DNA of 64,000 nt from Clostridia bacterium (GCA_017464805.1 JAFTYE010000016.1:62001-126000); one strand, 5' to 3'. Counted from the stretch's first letter, positions 29,358 through 38,084 are shown. Notes: generated from the sequence alone by a model not told the origin. Program-made: numbers and translations.

Positions 29358-30270
29358 ATTTCCATCCTGTGCCGCTTACCTCGTGTACGCGATGCACGGT
29401 CACAAAGGCCTCCGCGTCAATGCGCCGCACAAGTCGAAGCAGGGCGGTGTATTGCGACATGGTAAAGGAAACAGAGATCATCTTCTTTTGCTCCTGCGAA
29501 TATCCGCCCACTGCGTCCAGCACTGTGCTGGTGCGTCCCAGCTCCTCGATCACCGCACGGTTGATCTCCTCGTACTTCTTGGATACGATCTGCGCCATCA
29601 GCGCACGGCTCGGACCCAAAAATACTCGATCGATCACCGCCGCACATATAAAAGCATGTAGAATGCCAAGCAGGGTCAGCGTCAGATCTCCCTGAATTAG
29701 CATACCACCGAGAATGATCGTCGCATCGGTGACGAAAAGCGCGACCGAGCTTTTGAGGCGGGAAAAATACCGACAGAGGATTAGGGCAGGGATGTCTGTG
29801 CCGCCTGTGGAAGCACCGCCAAGAAAGGTAAGCGCGCATCCAAGACCCACGAAAAGCCCGCCCGCCGCCGCGGCCAACAGCAGAGAGATCTGTCCGTGCT
29901 TCGCATCTTGTAAATTAAAAAATCCCCCCAAAACCGTCGGATCGGTTAGGGGCAGGAAAAGGGAAACGCCAATCGGGTAAACGATCGTCGAAAGTAGCGT
30001 TTTGGCCGCAAAGCCGCTGCCGAGGAATATCCAACCCAACGCAAAAAATACCCACGTTAAAATGGCGATGATGCCGTCTACCGTCAAAAATTCCGATCCG
30101 ATCAAAGCGTCCAGAAGAATGGCCAGACCGCTCATGCCCCCCGCCACCAGGCGGTGCGGAATGGTAAACACCGCCACTCCAAACGTGAGGATCAATGTTC
30201 CGAGAACGGTCAGAAAAATGCTTCTGCCGTACTTTATCCGCAGTTCTTTTAAAATGCCTGTTGCTTTCAT
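29356..30270 (-). CDS. YitT-family membrane protein
   Basis: 304 residues. About five hydrophobic helices occupy residues 18-200, with the family pattern IPHRLVAGGMSGLAIL (about 37-52) and GGASTGGTDIPALIL (about 151-165). The cytosolic C-terminal domain (about 215-300; DUF2179-like) contains VLDAVGGYSQEQKKMISV. YitT proteins are widespread in Bacillota with no agreed biochemical role. Monocistronic and convergent with the pyr operon. Confidence 0.9.
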   Translation of the reverse strand: MKATGILKELRIKYGRSIFLTVLGTLILTFGVAVFTIPHRLVAGGMSGLAILLDALIGSEFLTVDGIIAILTWVFFALGWIFLGSGFAAKTLLSTIVYPIGVSLFLPLTDPTVLGGFFNLQDAKHGQISLLLAAAAGGLFVGLGCALTFLGGASTGGTDIPALILCRYFSRLKSSVALFVTDATIILGGMLIQGDLTLTLLGILHAFICAAVIDRVFLGPSRALMAQIVSKKYEEINRAVIEELGRTSTVLDAVGGYSQEQKKMISVSFTMSQYTALLRLVRRIDAEAFVTVHRVHEVSGTGWK

Positions 30271-30326
30271 ATTCTATGCTTTCCCCAAAAACGCCCCTTT
30301 TATACCAAAAAGCAAGCGGTTTAGAG

Positions 30327-30386
30327 CGTCACTCTAAAGGACAGCTTTTCAAGAATACGGTATATCTCGAAAGAGGTATGCCGTAT
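30327..30386 (+). repeat. Degenerate repeat (family C, copy 1) with GAAA hairpin
   Basis: CACTCTAAAGGACAGCTTTTCAAGAATAC-like sequence here is about three-quarters identical to the complement of 32035-32070. ACGGTATATCTC-GAAA-GAGGTATGCCGT forms a hairpin followed by a T-run, so it could act as a terminator on the plus strand. It may be a remnant of a dispersed element. Confidence 0.4.
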
Positions 30387-30483
30387 TTTTGCATTTGTGG
30401 ACACAAATGCAGTGCTTGCTAAGGCTAAATTAAGGACTACAAAAACCTTATGGCTATTTTGAAACAAATAGGTTTGCACAAAC

Positions 30484-30614
30484 AAAAGGCTCCCTTTTGC
30501 AAAGGGAGCTGTCGCAAAGCGACTGAGGGATTGTTTTACAATAAGTTTTTGCTTTTACAACCCCTCCGTCACGGCAAGCCGTGCCACCTCCCTTTACACA
30601 AGGGAGGCTTTTTT
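30484..30614. repeat. Palindromic repeat element, family A (MITE-like)
   Basis: About 131 bp. The left end AAAAGGCTCCCTTTTGCAAA and the complement of the right end (AAAAAAGCCTCCCTTGTGTA) are imperfect terminal inverted repeats. Each end forms its own hairpin (GGCTCCCTT/AAGGGAGC and CCTCCCTT/AAGGGAGG). I see no transposase. From memory such units are scattered in gut Clostridia genomes, but no search was run. Confidence 0.6.
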
Positions 30615-30786
30615 CTACCTCCCGGAAGGTAAGCAAAGGACTTTTGATATGAAAATGTCAAAAGCGCCTTTGCGTTACTTTCGTCATAGTAGAGTGTTTG
30701 GGATTTTTGTTTTATCAATCCTTTTGCTTTTTGGATCAAATTCGGGAAAACAAAGCAAATAGTAGTCGCACTCGTCGCAACAACAT

Positions 30787-30888
30787 TCAAAGCCTTGCTT
30801 TCCGTTGCCAAGACAAACGGCAGGCTCTCCGGGCATAAGCTCTATACCGGGTTATATCTATTATCTTTCTTGGAATATCATTGTCCAT
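30787..30888 (-). CDS. Candidate 33-residue ORF downstream of the structured RNA
   Basis: ATG at 30888 with GGGGGT 7 bases upstream, 22 bases after the T-run of the RNA at 30910-31065. It would read MDNDIPRKIIDITRYRAYAR followed by a very basic tail. The only argument for it is its position: it would be the first frame reached if the RNA's terminator were bypassed. No homology recognised; it may be chance. Confidence 0.25.
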   Translation of the reverse strand: MDNDIPRKIIDITRYRAYARRACRLSWQRKARL

Positions 30889-30909
30889 ATATACCCCCTA
30901 TCAGTATAT

Positions 30910-31065
30910 AAAAAAAGTGCGCCCCATGAAGGAACGCACCGAAAAAGTGTTCCTTCATTGTTGTCACACAATCTCTTGCCAGTGTTAGTGGGTATGAGGA
31001 AAAAAGGAAACACCTTTTACCAAGGTTAGTTCCCACTAACACGAAAAAATATTAGATTGTGTGAC
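30910..31065 (-). ncRNA. Unidentified structured RNA with own promoter and terminator
   Basis: On the minus strand a consensus promoter leads to a transcript starting near 31065. GTCACACAATCT (31065-31054) pairs perfectly with AGATTGTGTGAC (30974-30963). After an asymmetric internal loop GTGTTAGTGGG pairs perfectly with CCCACTAACAC (31042-31032 with 30992-30982), and a third pyrimidine/purine helix caps the rod. GTGCGTTCC-TTCAT-GGGGCGCAC then T7 (30939-30910) is an intrinsic terminator. An alternative helix, ATGAAGGAACAC with GTGCGTTCCTTCAT, excludes that terminator. I do not recognise the family; a 6S-like rod or a regulatory leader are both possible. Confidence 0.6.
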
Positions 31066-31071
31066 GAGTAT

Positions 31072-31100
31072 ATTTTACCACATTTCTGTTGATTTGTCAA
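31072..31100 (-). promoter_or_regulatory. Promoter of the structured RNA
   Basis: Minus strand TTGACA (31100-31095), 17-base spacer, TAAAAT (31077-31072). Confidence 0.8.
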
Positions 31101-31205
31101 TAAAGCTTGAGAATTTGAAAAAGACAAAAAATATTATTGCTTTGGTGTCTTTAATTAAATCAGTAGTTGTCAGGAAAAGAAGATATACTTTCGGGTAAAG
31201 CCAAA

Positions 31206-31322
31206 AGTCTTTCCCTGTGGGGGAAGGTGGCAACCGTAGGCTGACGGATGAGGTGTCCTTATTCTCAAAGTAACTCCTCATCCACCGCTATTGCGGTTCC
31301 CCTTCTCCCGCAGGAGAAGGCT
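31206..31322. repeat. Palindromic repeat element, family B (MITE-like)
   Basis: About 117 bp with imperfect terminal inverted repeats: AGTCTTTCCCTGTGGGGGAAGG at the left against AGCCTTCTCCTGCGGGAGAAGG at the complement of the right end, with GGATGAGG/CCTCATCC inside. A degenerate half copy lies at 1039-1082. No coding capacity. Confidence 0.6.
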
Positions 31323-31472
31323 ATTTTAGCACCAAACAGAGTACGTAAACCATTTTTCGGTAAGGATAATAGGCACTATAATATGTATGGCAGGAAAAAG
31401 CCACGGCTCGTTTTGAACCGTGGCTTCTGCTTATTTTGTTATTTGATCGACAAATTGGAATTGGACAGCTAA

Positions 31473-31811
31473 TTATATGCCGCAAATTGTAAAGCACCGA
31501 TGTTTAGTAAAACAGTCCTCTACCCAAGGCTTAAGTTCCTGAACAACGCTTTTCCAGTGTTCATTTTCTTTGGACTTTTCAATAATAACGTTCCATTTTT
31601 GTTCGTTTACTACATTTGTAGGTCCATAATAATCGAACGTTCCAAGAGAATAGGAAAAAAGATGAAAAAGACCAAGTTCGTCAAACAACTCAGCATGCAG
31701 GCAAATGGAATCTTTAAGCCAATATTTGTTTCGTTGTTTTCCTTTTTGAAACTCAAAATAACATGTACTGCTCGATGCTTTTCTTTCTTCTTCATTTACA
31801 AAATATTTCAT
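31473..31811 (-). CDS. Hypothetical protein, 112 residues
   Basis: I do not recognise it. It is a soluble, charged protein with an aromatic-rich middle (LFHLFSYSLGTFDYYGPTNV) and a C-terminal part with three Cys (VEDCFTKHRCFTICGI). No signal peptide or membrane helix. A GGGTGAAAA stretch before the ATG is a weak ribosome site. It is clearly more A+T rich than core genes and stands alone among repeats, suggesting recent acquisition. The frame is uninterrupted and the usage looks coding, but the evidence is modest. Confidence 0.6.
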   Translation of the reverse strand: MKYFVNEEERKASSSTCYFEFQKGKQRNKYWLKDSICLHAELFDELGLFHLFSYSLGTFDYYGPTNVVNEQKWNVIIEKSKENEHWKSVVQELKPWVEDCFTKHRCFTICGI

Positions 31812-31888
31812 GTGTTTTCACCCATAAATTCAAGTTTATCGGTTAGTTTTATAATCGAGTTTATTATATCGCAAAATTCCCCAAATGT

Positions 31889-31929
31889 AAATAGGGCGAC
31901 TTGAGTTTTCACTCAAACCGCCCTATTTT
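31889..31929 (-). terminator. Hairpin downstream of the beta-helix gene
   Basis: AAATAGGGCGACTTGAG pairs with CTCAAACCGCCCTATTT (one mismatch, 6-base loop). It is placed to end transcription of the minus-strand gene at 32100-35234; the T-run is moderate. Confidence 0.65.
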
Positions 31930-32099
31930 GTTAGGAAACCTTACATACTGACCTCTGCAGGTCTGCTTGCCCGCTATTCGCGGGCGGTATGCTCCCATGA
32001 AAAGAGAATCATCCGTATCCTTTTCCAGCAGGTAGGTAGAGTACTTCAAAAACTGTCCTTAAGAGTACGCCGCATTTTCGCTTGCTTTTTTGTCGTTTT
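31930..32099. repeat. Intergenic repeat debris (family C, copy 2)
   Basis: The complement of about 32035-32070 (TACTCTTAAGGACAGTTTTT then GAAGTAC) matches 30327-30358 with scattered differences. Otherwise I see nothing coding. Confidence 0.4.
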
Positions 32100-35000
32100 T
32101 TACTGTTCGATGCCAAGTACGGGCATGACGGGGTAAACCTTGGAACCGATGTTCTGTCGGCCAACCACCAAGATCTCGTCGCCGGCATGTAGGTCAAGGA
32201 TCTCTCGGCTGATCGCCGCGGCACGCTTGCCGGATGCCTCGCCCTCAAGCAGGAACCAATCTTCAACCTTCGTGTAGGAGCCGCCCTTCGTCGGCCAGGT
32301 CATCTTCCCGTTGATAAAGATCGCCAGATATGCACTGCCTTGGGTCGGTGCCTCGATGCTCTCGAAACCGAGGTGTGCCTGCATGTCACGCGGTACTGCG
32401 TAACGGAAGGCAACGTTGTACTCGGGCTGGGGTGAGAAGAGGCCTGCGGCTTTTTGAATGCCGCCTGTGCTGTTTTCTCCGGATTTGCGGGGATCGGCAG
32501 CAAACCAGTTCGAGCCATTGACGTAGGCGTAAGGGATGAAGGAGATCTCGCCGACAGGCATATATCCTGCCGACCAGGGTGTGTCGGAAAAATCCGTCGC
32601 GCCGTCATTTGCCAGCTTGCAGGGGTAAATAAGTGAGGAGCTTTTTTCAAGTCCTGCAAAAAGCTCGGGTGTGCAGGGAAGCTCACCGTTCGTGTCATCG
32701 CCGTACACGTGGATGCTCTTCTTTACCAGCACCTGCTCGGCAATATCGGACAGATAAGGGGAGTAGGTGTTGCCCGAAAGCTCCACATCCTTGGCACCGC
32801 TGATATAAACGGAAGGCATGGGGTTTTCCTCATCCTCGCCTTTGCGCGTGCCGAAGTCGTTGTTTATCAGCCTCACGTCGCGCGCGCTGTTGATAAAGAC
32901 CGCGTACGTGCCGCCGCGATTGCGCGCCACGTTGCCTTCAAAGCAAATGTCGTGATAAAGCAGATATTCGTCCGAGGCTTCCGATCCAAGACCCTCGATC
33001 GAAATCGGAGAATAGCGGGGCAGGTTTTCAAGATAACCCGTTTCCTCAAAGTAGTTGTTCTTGATGGAAAGGTGCTCCGAAACACCCGATTCACCCCATT
33101 GGATCTCGTACAGAATGGCGATACAGCCCTTGCCGCACTTGTAGAAGGAGCAGTTGCGAACCGTGCCGTTTGAGGTCTTGATGAGAAGCCCGCGCGAGCG
33201 CACGTAGCGGATCAGCATGTTGTCAAACACAAAGCCGCAGGATGCGCGGGACATGTTGTCCACCAGGATCTTCGGCGCGGATGGCAGGTCGGTTTCCAGA
33301 TCGTAGTCCTTGACCGTTTCCATGTCAAAGCCATCCCTCGGAAGTGTAAGACGCACGTAGTCGGTCTTACCACCCCATTGGTTCTGGCCGCTCGGAAGCT
33401 CCTCGACACCCAAAACGGTCGTGTCGCAGATCAGCTTGCCCGTTGAGGTGTACACGTATGCACGGTCACCCACGCGGAAGGGGCGGCATTTGTATCCGTC
33501 GTAACGCTTGGTTTGGAACTGAATATAGGAAATGCTGGATTTGATAACCAGGGTCAGCGTGCCGTCGCCGTTATCCGTTGCTGCGTGCAGACGGCTGTGC
33601 ATGGAGTTCTGGTTGGTCGCGTCGTCGCACATTGACTCAAAAATACAGCTGATGGCGGTCGTGCCGACGGACGAGCCTGTGGTATGGGTCGCATCCACCG
33701 AGGAGCAGATCGGGGGAGTGCCACGATAAACGATCGAGCCGTCGGGTGCTTTTTCCTCACGCACACCGAAGGAAACCCCGTATTCCTTTTCGTACAGCCT
33801 ATATTGCTCGTAGGTCACGCGGTCAATCAGCGCAGGTGTCTTCGGGGTGTTCCACAGGCGGTGTAGGATCGTGGGGGTAGAGCAACTACCCTCGGAAATG
33901 GCAAAGCCCGCACAGCCGTAAATTGCCATATCCTCAAAATAAACATCGGCAGAACGATCAATGCGGGCCAGACCTCCCCCTTTGCCGCGCGTGGCAACCG
34001 TGTCACCAACCGAGATGCTCTCTAATGTGCCGGAGGAGACGCGAACGTAGATCTGCCCCGTCAGGGGATTGTAGCGGAAGCCGCCCCTGGTCGGAATACC
34101 GTCGCTGTTGAAATCAGGGTGTCCCTGCAAATAATGATAAAGGGTGGAGCCGGAGAAATAGCGGGAATCGCTCCAATCGGGAAGCATACCCGCGGCATGC
34201 ATGATGTACAGGGTATTGTTTTCACCCTTGCCAACGACCACACCCTGGCCTGTTGTGTTGATGATGTGGTCGACCTGCAATCCCTTGATCACCACAGCGC
34301 GCGAGTCGCAGATGCGCAGAGCGGTGTAATCGTAGGTCAACTCTTCGAGAAGAACGCCGTAAGCGTAGATCACACAACCGTCCTCGATCTTCTCAAAGGC
34401 GATCTGCGCACCCGTCTGATACGCACCGGGAGGAACGATCACAAACGGCTTTTCCTGCGCCTCCTCCATCAAGTATTCACGGATGCCGCGCTTCTTCTCC
34501 TCGTGTACGCAGGCATAGCGGGGCATATACAGGAAGCATTCCTTGTCTAACTGCGGGAGCAGGGCCTCGTTGACACCGTACTCCTTTCGCGCGTTGATGT
34601 CGGTGATGTTATTGCCGACAAAGTGCGCAATATTCTCCATATCCAGCGAAACACCATCCGCCTCGTTGCCGTTGACGATCAGGTGATCGCAGTTCGACAG
34701 GGAAAGGCTTGTCTTAATCTCGTTTTCACAGATATACAGGCTGCGGCAACCACTTGCTGTTACAGACTCGGTTCGGTTCAAGAGGCAAACGGCATTGTGT
34801 GCATCGCAAATGAAAATTTCTTTGGAAACCGAGAGAGCTACCAATGGGTTTTCACAATCTACAACGGAAATGCCGCGTTCCGTATTGCAATGGCGTAGCT
34901 GTACGTCGTTTGCCATGATGACGACTTCCTCAAAGTAGCAATTTTCGATCAGAACATCTGCACTCTTGACAGTCAGACGGCCGAAAATGTATGTATCGCG

Positions 35001-35234
35001 AAGGGTAAGTCCCTCGCAATCGGTCAGTGTCAGATCGCCGTGCAGGGCAAGCCCCGTCAGCGTTTTCTCATTGGCTTCGCGAAAAAGAGAAGGAAATTCG
35101 TTTGCTGTCGTTTTGGTTGCGCTATCGGCATTCTGCGGGGAAAGGGAGACGCCTGCCATCGCAATAAACTCATGCGACCTTTCCAAACCGTTTTTTACGG
35201 CAAGCTCATGCTTCATTTCGGTAAATATGGTCAT
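32100..35234 (-). CDS. Large right-handed parallel beta-helix protein
   Basis: 1044 residues. Residues about 55-200 and 640-860 show repeating short strands with N/D-rich turns (LTLTDCEGLTLRDTYIFGRL, VLIENCYFEEVVIMANDVQL, LSLSNCDHLIVNGNEADGVS), the hallmark of pectate-lyase-like beta-helices. The middle (about 330-480) has RGGFRYNPLTGQIYVRV and VYFEDMAIYGCAGFAISEGS, which resembles helix-type glycoside hydrolases such as GH110; this is tentative. No signal peptide is visible, so it is probably cytosolic, odd for a polysaccharide enzyme. The start at 35234 follows AGGTGAAACAGGAT; upstream ATGs lie beyond the promoter. Monocistronic. Confidence 0.8.
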   Translation of the reverse strand: MTIFTEMKHELAVKNGLERSHEFIAMAGVSLSPQNADSATKTTANEFPSLFREANEKTLTGLALHGDLTLTDCEGLTLRDTYIFGRLTVKSADVLIENCYFEEVVIMANDVQLRHCNTERGISVVDCENPLVALSVSKEIFICDAHNAVCLLNRTESVTASGCRSLYICENEIKTSLSLSNCDHLIVNGNEADGVSLDMENIAHFVGNNITDINARKEYGVNEALLPQLDKECFLYMPRYACVHEEKKRGIREYLMEEAQEKPFVIVPPGAYQTGAQIAFEKIEDGCVIYAYGVLLEELTYDYTALRICDSRAVVIKGLQVDHIINTTGQGVVVGKGENNTLYIMHAAGMLPDWSDSRYFSGSTLYHYLQGHPDFNSDGIPTRGGFRYNPLTGQIYVRVSSGTLESISVGDTVATRGKGGGLARIDRSADVYFEDMAIYGCAGFAISEGSCSTPTILHRLWNTPKTPALIDRVTYEQYRLYEKEYGVSFGVREEKAPDGSIVYRGTPPICSSVDATHTTGSSVGTTAISCIFESMCDDATNQNSMHSRLHAATDNGDGTLTLVIKSSISYIQFQTKRYDGYKCRPFRVGDRAYVYTSTGKLICDTTVLGVEELPSGQNQWGGKTDYVRLTLPRDGFDMETVKDYDLETDLPSAPKILVDNMSRASCGFVFDNMLIRYVRSRGLLIKTSNGTVRNCSFYKCGKGCIAILYEIQWGESGVSEHLSIKNNYFEETGYLENLPRYSPISIEGLGSEASDEYLLYHDICFEGNVARNRGGTYAVFINSARDVRLINNDFGTRKGEDEENPMPSVYISGAKDVELSGNTYSPYLSDIAEQVLVKKSIHVYGDDTNGELPCTPELFAGLEKSSSLIYPCKLANDGATDFSDTPWSAGYMPVGEISFIPYAYVNGSNWFAADPRKSGENSTGGIQKAAGLFSPQPEYNVAFRYAVPRDMQAHLGFESIEAPTQGSAYLAIFINGKMTWPTKGGSYTKVEDWFLLEGEASGKRAAAISREILDLHAGDEILVVGRQNIGSKVYPVMPVLGIEQ

Positions 35235-35286
35235 ATCCTGTTTCACCTTTCTGTCGCGGCATTTTTTGCCTGCCGCTTTTGACAAC

Positions 35287-35315
35287 ATTATATAGCAACG
35301 CGGGAGAAAAAACAA
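35287..35315 (-). promoter_or_regulatory. Promoter of the beta-helix gene
   Basis: Minus strand TTGTTT (35315-35310), 17-base spacer, TATAAT (35292-35287). Confidence 0.7.
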
Positions 35316-35384
35316 GTAAAAATGAATATTTTTTACACAATTATTTGCAAAATTCACTGAAATTCCACCAAAGTGAAAAACGCT

Positions 35385-35412
35385 TGACAGGAGGCATGCT
35401 TTTTGCTACAAT
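35385..35412 (+). promoter_or_regulatory. Promoter of deoC-deoD-deoB
   Basis: TTGACA (35385-35390), 16-base spacer, TACAAT (35407-35412), 30 bases before the deoC start. Confidence 0.85.
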
Positions 35413-35442
35413 AAGGACAGAAAAAGGAAAAGAGGACTCCTT

Positions 35443-36105
35443 ATGACTGAAGAAATGAAAACCGAAATTCTTGCAAAGGTGGATCACACCCTGCTTGCTC
35501 CCGATGCCACGTGGGAGGATATTCGCCTTATCTGTGATGACGGCCTGACCTATCAAACCGCCACCGTCTGTATCCCGCCTGTCTTTTTGGCGAAGGCAAA
35601 GGCATATGTGGGCGACCGCCTGCCCTTGTGTACAGTGGTCGGCTTTCCGTGTGGATATACCGAAACCACCGCCAAGGTAATGGAAACCAAGCTCGCCGTC
35701 GAAAACGGTGCCGACGAGATCGATATGGTCATCCGCGTTTCTTGGGTTAAGGAAGGGCAGTGGCAGAAGATCACCGACGAGATTCGCGCCGTCAAGGAAG
35801 CCTGTGACGGCTGCATCCTAAAGGTCATCGTGGAAACCTGTCTCCTCACCGATGAAGAAAAAGCCCGTCTGCCGCGTATCGTGGCCGATGGCGGGGCAGA
35901 CTATATCAAGACCTCGACTGGCTTTTCTCGCGGCGGTGCAACGCGCGAGGACGTAGCCATCTTTGCCGCCAACCGCCCAGACGGACTTTTGATCAAGGCC
36001 GCAGGAGGGATCTCGTCTTTCGAGGATGCACGCGATTTTATCGCCCTCGGCGCGGATCGTCTCGGTACCAGCCGCCTTGTCAAACTTGCCAAAGAAAACT
36101 CTTAA
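35443..36105 (+). CDS. deoC: Deoxyribose-phosphate aldolase
   Basis: Splits 2-deoxyribose-5-phosphate into acetaldehyde and glyceraldehyde-3-phosphate. 220 residues. KVDHTLLAPDATWEDI near the N-terminus, VIRVSWVKEGQW, LKVIVETCLLTDEEK with the catalytic Lys, and the Schiff-base Lys in DYIKTSTGFSRGGAT (about 155-169). First gene of a three-gene nucleoside breakdown operon; AGAGGACTCC precedes the ATG. Confidence 0.96.
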   Translation: MTEEMKTEILAKVDHTLLAPDATWEDIRLICDDGLTYQTATVCIPPVFLAKAKAYVGDRLPLCTVVGFPCGYTETTAKVMETKLAVENGADEIDMVIRVSWVKEGQWQKITDEIRAVKEACDGCILKVIVETCLLTDEEKARLPRIVADGGADYIKTSTGFSRGGATREDVAIFAANRPDGLLIKAAGGISSFEDARDFIALGADRLGTSRLVKLAKENS

Positions 36106-36120
36106 ATAAGGAGAAAAACC

Positions 36121-36852
36121 ATGGCAGAATTTCCAACTCCCCATATAAAGGCAACACCTGCGGATTTTGCCCCCACGGTTCTGATGCCGGGTGACCCCCT
36201 GCGTGCACGCTTTATTGCCGAGAATTTTCTCGCAAATGCGCGTCTTGTGAATAATGTCCGCGGCATTCAGGGATATACCGGTCTGTATAACGGTACGTCC
36301 GTGTCGGTTATGGCAAGCGGTATGGGCATGCCCTCGATCGGGATTTACAGCTATGAGCTGTATAATGTTTTCGGTGTGCAGAACATCATTCGCGTCGGCT
36401 CGGCAGGCGCGATCGCGGAGCAGGTTAAGGTGCGTGATCTAGTTTTTGGTATGGGTGCTTGTACTAACTCGAATTTTGTTGAGCAATACAATCTGCCCGG
36501 AAATTTCTCTCCTATTTGTGATTTTTCACTATTAACCGTTGCCATCGAGCAGGCGAAAAAAATAGATGTGCGCTACCATGTCGGCAATCTCCTTTCCTCG
36601 GATACCTTCTATTCGGACGATTCGACCGACTCGGTCAAGTTCGCTAAAATGGGTGTTCTTGCCGTCGAGATGGAGGCGGCCGCTCTGTATATGACCGCCG
36701 CCCGCGCGGGCAAGCGCGCTCTTGCCATCTGTACGGTGTCTGACCACGTCATCACGGGCGAGGCTCTCGGCTCCGAGGAACGCCAGACCTCCTTCACCGA
36801 TATGATGCGCGTTGCCCTAAACACCGCTGTGGAAATGGCAAAGCAGTCCTGA
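36121..36852 (+). CDS. deoD: Purine-nucleoside phosphorylase, DeoD-type
   Basis: Releases purine bases from (deoxy)ribonucleosides as (deoxy)ribose-1-phosphate. 243 residues of the hexameric type. MPGDPLRARFIAENFL (about 22-37) binds phosphate, VRGIQGYTGLYNG follows, RVGSAGAI is in the core, and VEMEAAALYMTAA and CTVSDHVITGE (catalytic Asp) close the site. Fifteen bp after deoC with AAGGAG. Its product feeds DeoB and DeoC. Confidence 0.96.
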   Translation: MAEFPTPHIKATPADFAPTVLMPGDPLRARFIAENFLANARLVNNVRGIQGYTGLYNGTSVSVMASGMGMPSIGIYSYELYNVFGVQNIIRVGSAGAIAEQVKVRDLVFGMGACTNSNFVEQYNLPGNFSPICDFSLLTVAIEQAKKIDVRYHVGNLLSSDTFYSDDSTDSVKFAKMGVLAVEMEAAALYMTAARAGKRALAICTVSDHVITGEALGSEERQTSFTDMMRVALNTAVEMAKQS

Positions 36853-36865
36853 AGGGAGGTGTACC

Positions 36866-38014
36866 GTGAAACGCATTTTTCTCGTCGTTTTGGATAGCTT
36901 CGGCATCGGGGAATTGCCGGATGCCGCCGCCTTCGGCGATGTGGGGGCCAATACGCTGAAAAGCATCATGACCTCCCCCCATTTTGTTGCGCCCTCCCTC
37001 ACTCGTATGGGGCTGTTTCATGCCGCAGGTATAGCGGACAAGAGTGCCCTTGCGCCCATTGCAGCCTACGGCAAATGTGCCGAACGCTCCGCAGGAAAGG
37101 ATACCACCATCGGACATTGGGAGCTTTGCGGCCTTGTGTCTCCCTCGCCGATGCCCGTTTATCCGAACGGTTTTCCGAAAGAAATCATCGAGGAATTTTC
37201 CCGCGAAACAGGCCGTGGTGTCCTGTGTAACGCTCCTTTTTCGGGTACGGCCGTTATCGCCAAATATGGGAAAGAGCATGAAGAAACAGGAAATCTCATT
37301 GTTTATACCTCGGCAGATAGCGTTTTTCAGATTGCCGCGCACGAGGATGTTGTGCCGATCGAACAGCTTTATGAATACTGTCGAGCCGCGCGCCGTATCC
37401 TCACTGGCAAGCATGCCGTCGGGCGCGTGATCGCCCGTCCCTTTGTCGGATGTGAAGGGAATTATACTCGCACCGACCGCCGCCGTGATTTCTCGGTCGA
37501 GCCGCCCGCACCAACCCTGCTTGACGCGGTGAGTGGAGCAGGACTTTCCTGCATTGCGGTCGGTAAGATCTCGGATATCTTCTGCGGACGTGGAATCACC
37601 GAGTCAATCCCTACCCACGGCAACGTCGAGGGCATGCAGCTCCTCGCCTCCTTGGTAGCGCGAGATTTTTCGGGCCTTGCCTTTGTCAATCTTGTGGACT
37701 TTGATATGCACTACGGCCACCGCCGCGATATCGACGGCTACGCAAGAGCCATTTCGGAATTTGACGCATTCCTTGCAAAACTTCTGCCGTGCCTGCGCGA
37801 TGAAGATCTTTTGATCGTTACTGCCGACCACGGCTGTGACCCGGGTTATCTTAAAACCACTGACCACACAAGGGAATATATCCCTGTCCTTGCCTTCGGA
37901 AAGGGAATTGCCCCTCGCCTGATCGGCACACGCGATAGCTTCGCCGATGTGGGTGCCACGGTTGCCGCTGTGCTGGATGTCCCATATCAAGGTGCGGGCA
38001 AGTCCTTTCTGTAA
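36866..38014 (+). CDS. deoB: Phosphopentomutase
   Basis: Converts (deoxy)ribose-1-phosphate to the 5-phosphate, linking DeoD to DeoC. 382 residues, alkaline-phosphatase superfamily. The metal and phosphothreonine motifs are VVLDSFGIGELPDAAAFGD (about 7-25) and SAGKDTTIGHWELCG (about 74-88). FVNLVDFDMHYGHRRD and TADHGCDPG near the C-terminus complete the metal site. GTG start at 36866 after AAGGGAGGTG. Confidence 0.95.
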   Translation: MKRIFLVVLDSFGIGELPDAAAFGDVGANTLKSIMTSPHFVAPSLTRMGLFHAAGIADKSALAPIAAYGKCAERSAGKDTTIGHWELCGLVSPSPMPVYPNGFPKEIIEEFSRETGRGVLCNAPFSGTAVIAKYGKEHEETGNLIVYTSADSVFQIAAHEDVVPIEQLYEYCRAARRILTGKHAVGRVIARPFVGCEGNYTRTDRRRDFSVEPPAPTLLDAVSGAGLSCIAVGKISDIFCGRGITESIPTHGNVEGMQLLASLVARDFSGLAFVNLVDFDMHYGHRRDIDGYARAISEFDAFLAKLLPCLRDEDLLIVTADHGCDPGYLKTTDHTREYIPVLAFGKGIAPRLIGTRDSFADVGATVAAVLDVPYQGAGKSFL

Positions 38015-38018
38015 ACAA

Positions 38019-38046
38019 AAATCCCACCGCAAGGTGGGATTTTTTG
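38019..38046 (+). terminator. Terminator of the deo operon
   Basis: ATCCCACC-GCAA-GGTGGGAT followed by a T-run. Confidence 0.92.
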
Positions 38047-38054
38047 ATAAAGGA

Positions 38055-38083
38055 TTGACGGCGCGCGGGAATTGTGATAAAAT
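38055..38083 (+). promoter_or_regulatory. Promoter reading toward rsmA
   Basis: TTGACG (38055-38060), 17-base spacer, TAAAAT (38078-38083). Its transcript would run antisense through tRNA-Thr before reaching rsmA. No better promoter is seen between the tRNA and rsmA. Confidence 0.55.
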
Positions 38084-38084
38084 G

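Noticed and set aside
30450..30811. Several 60-80 codon frames on both strands
   Set aside because: They fall on the palindromic repeat element and its flank, and their translations look like read-through of hairpins.
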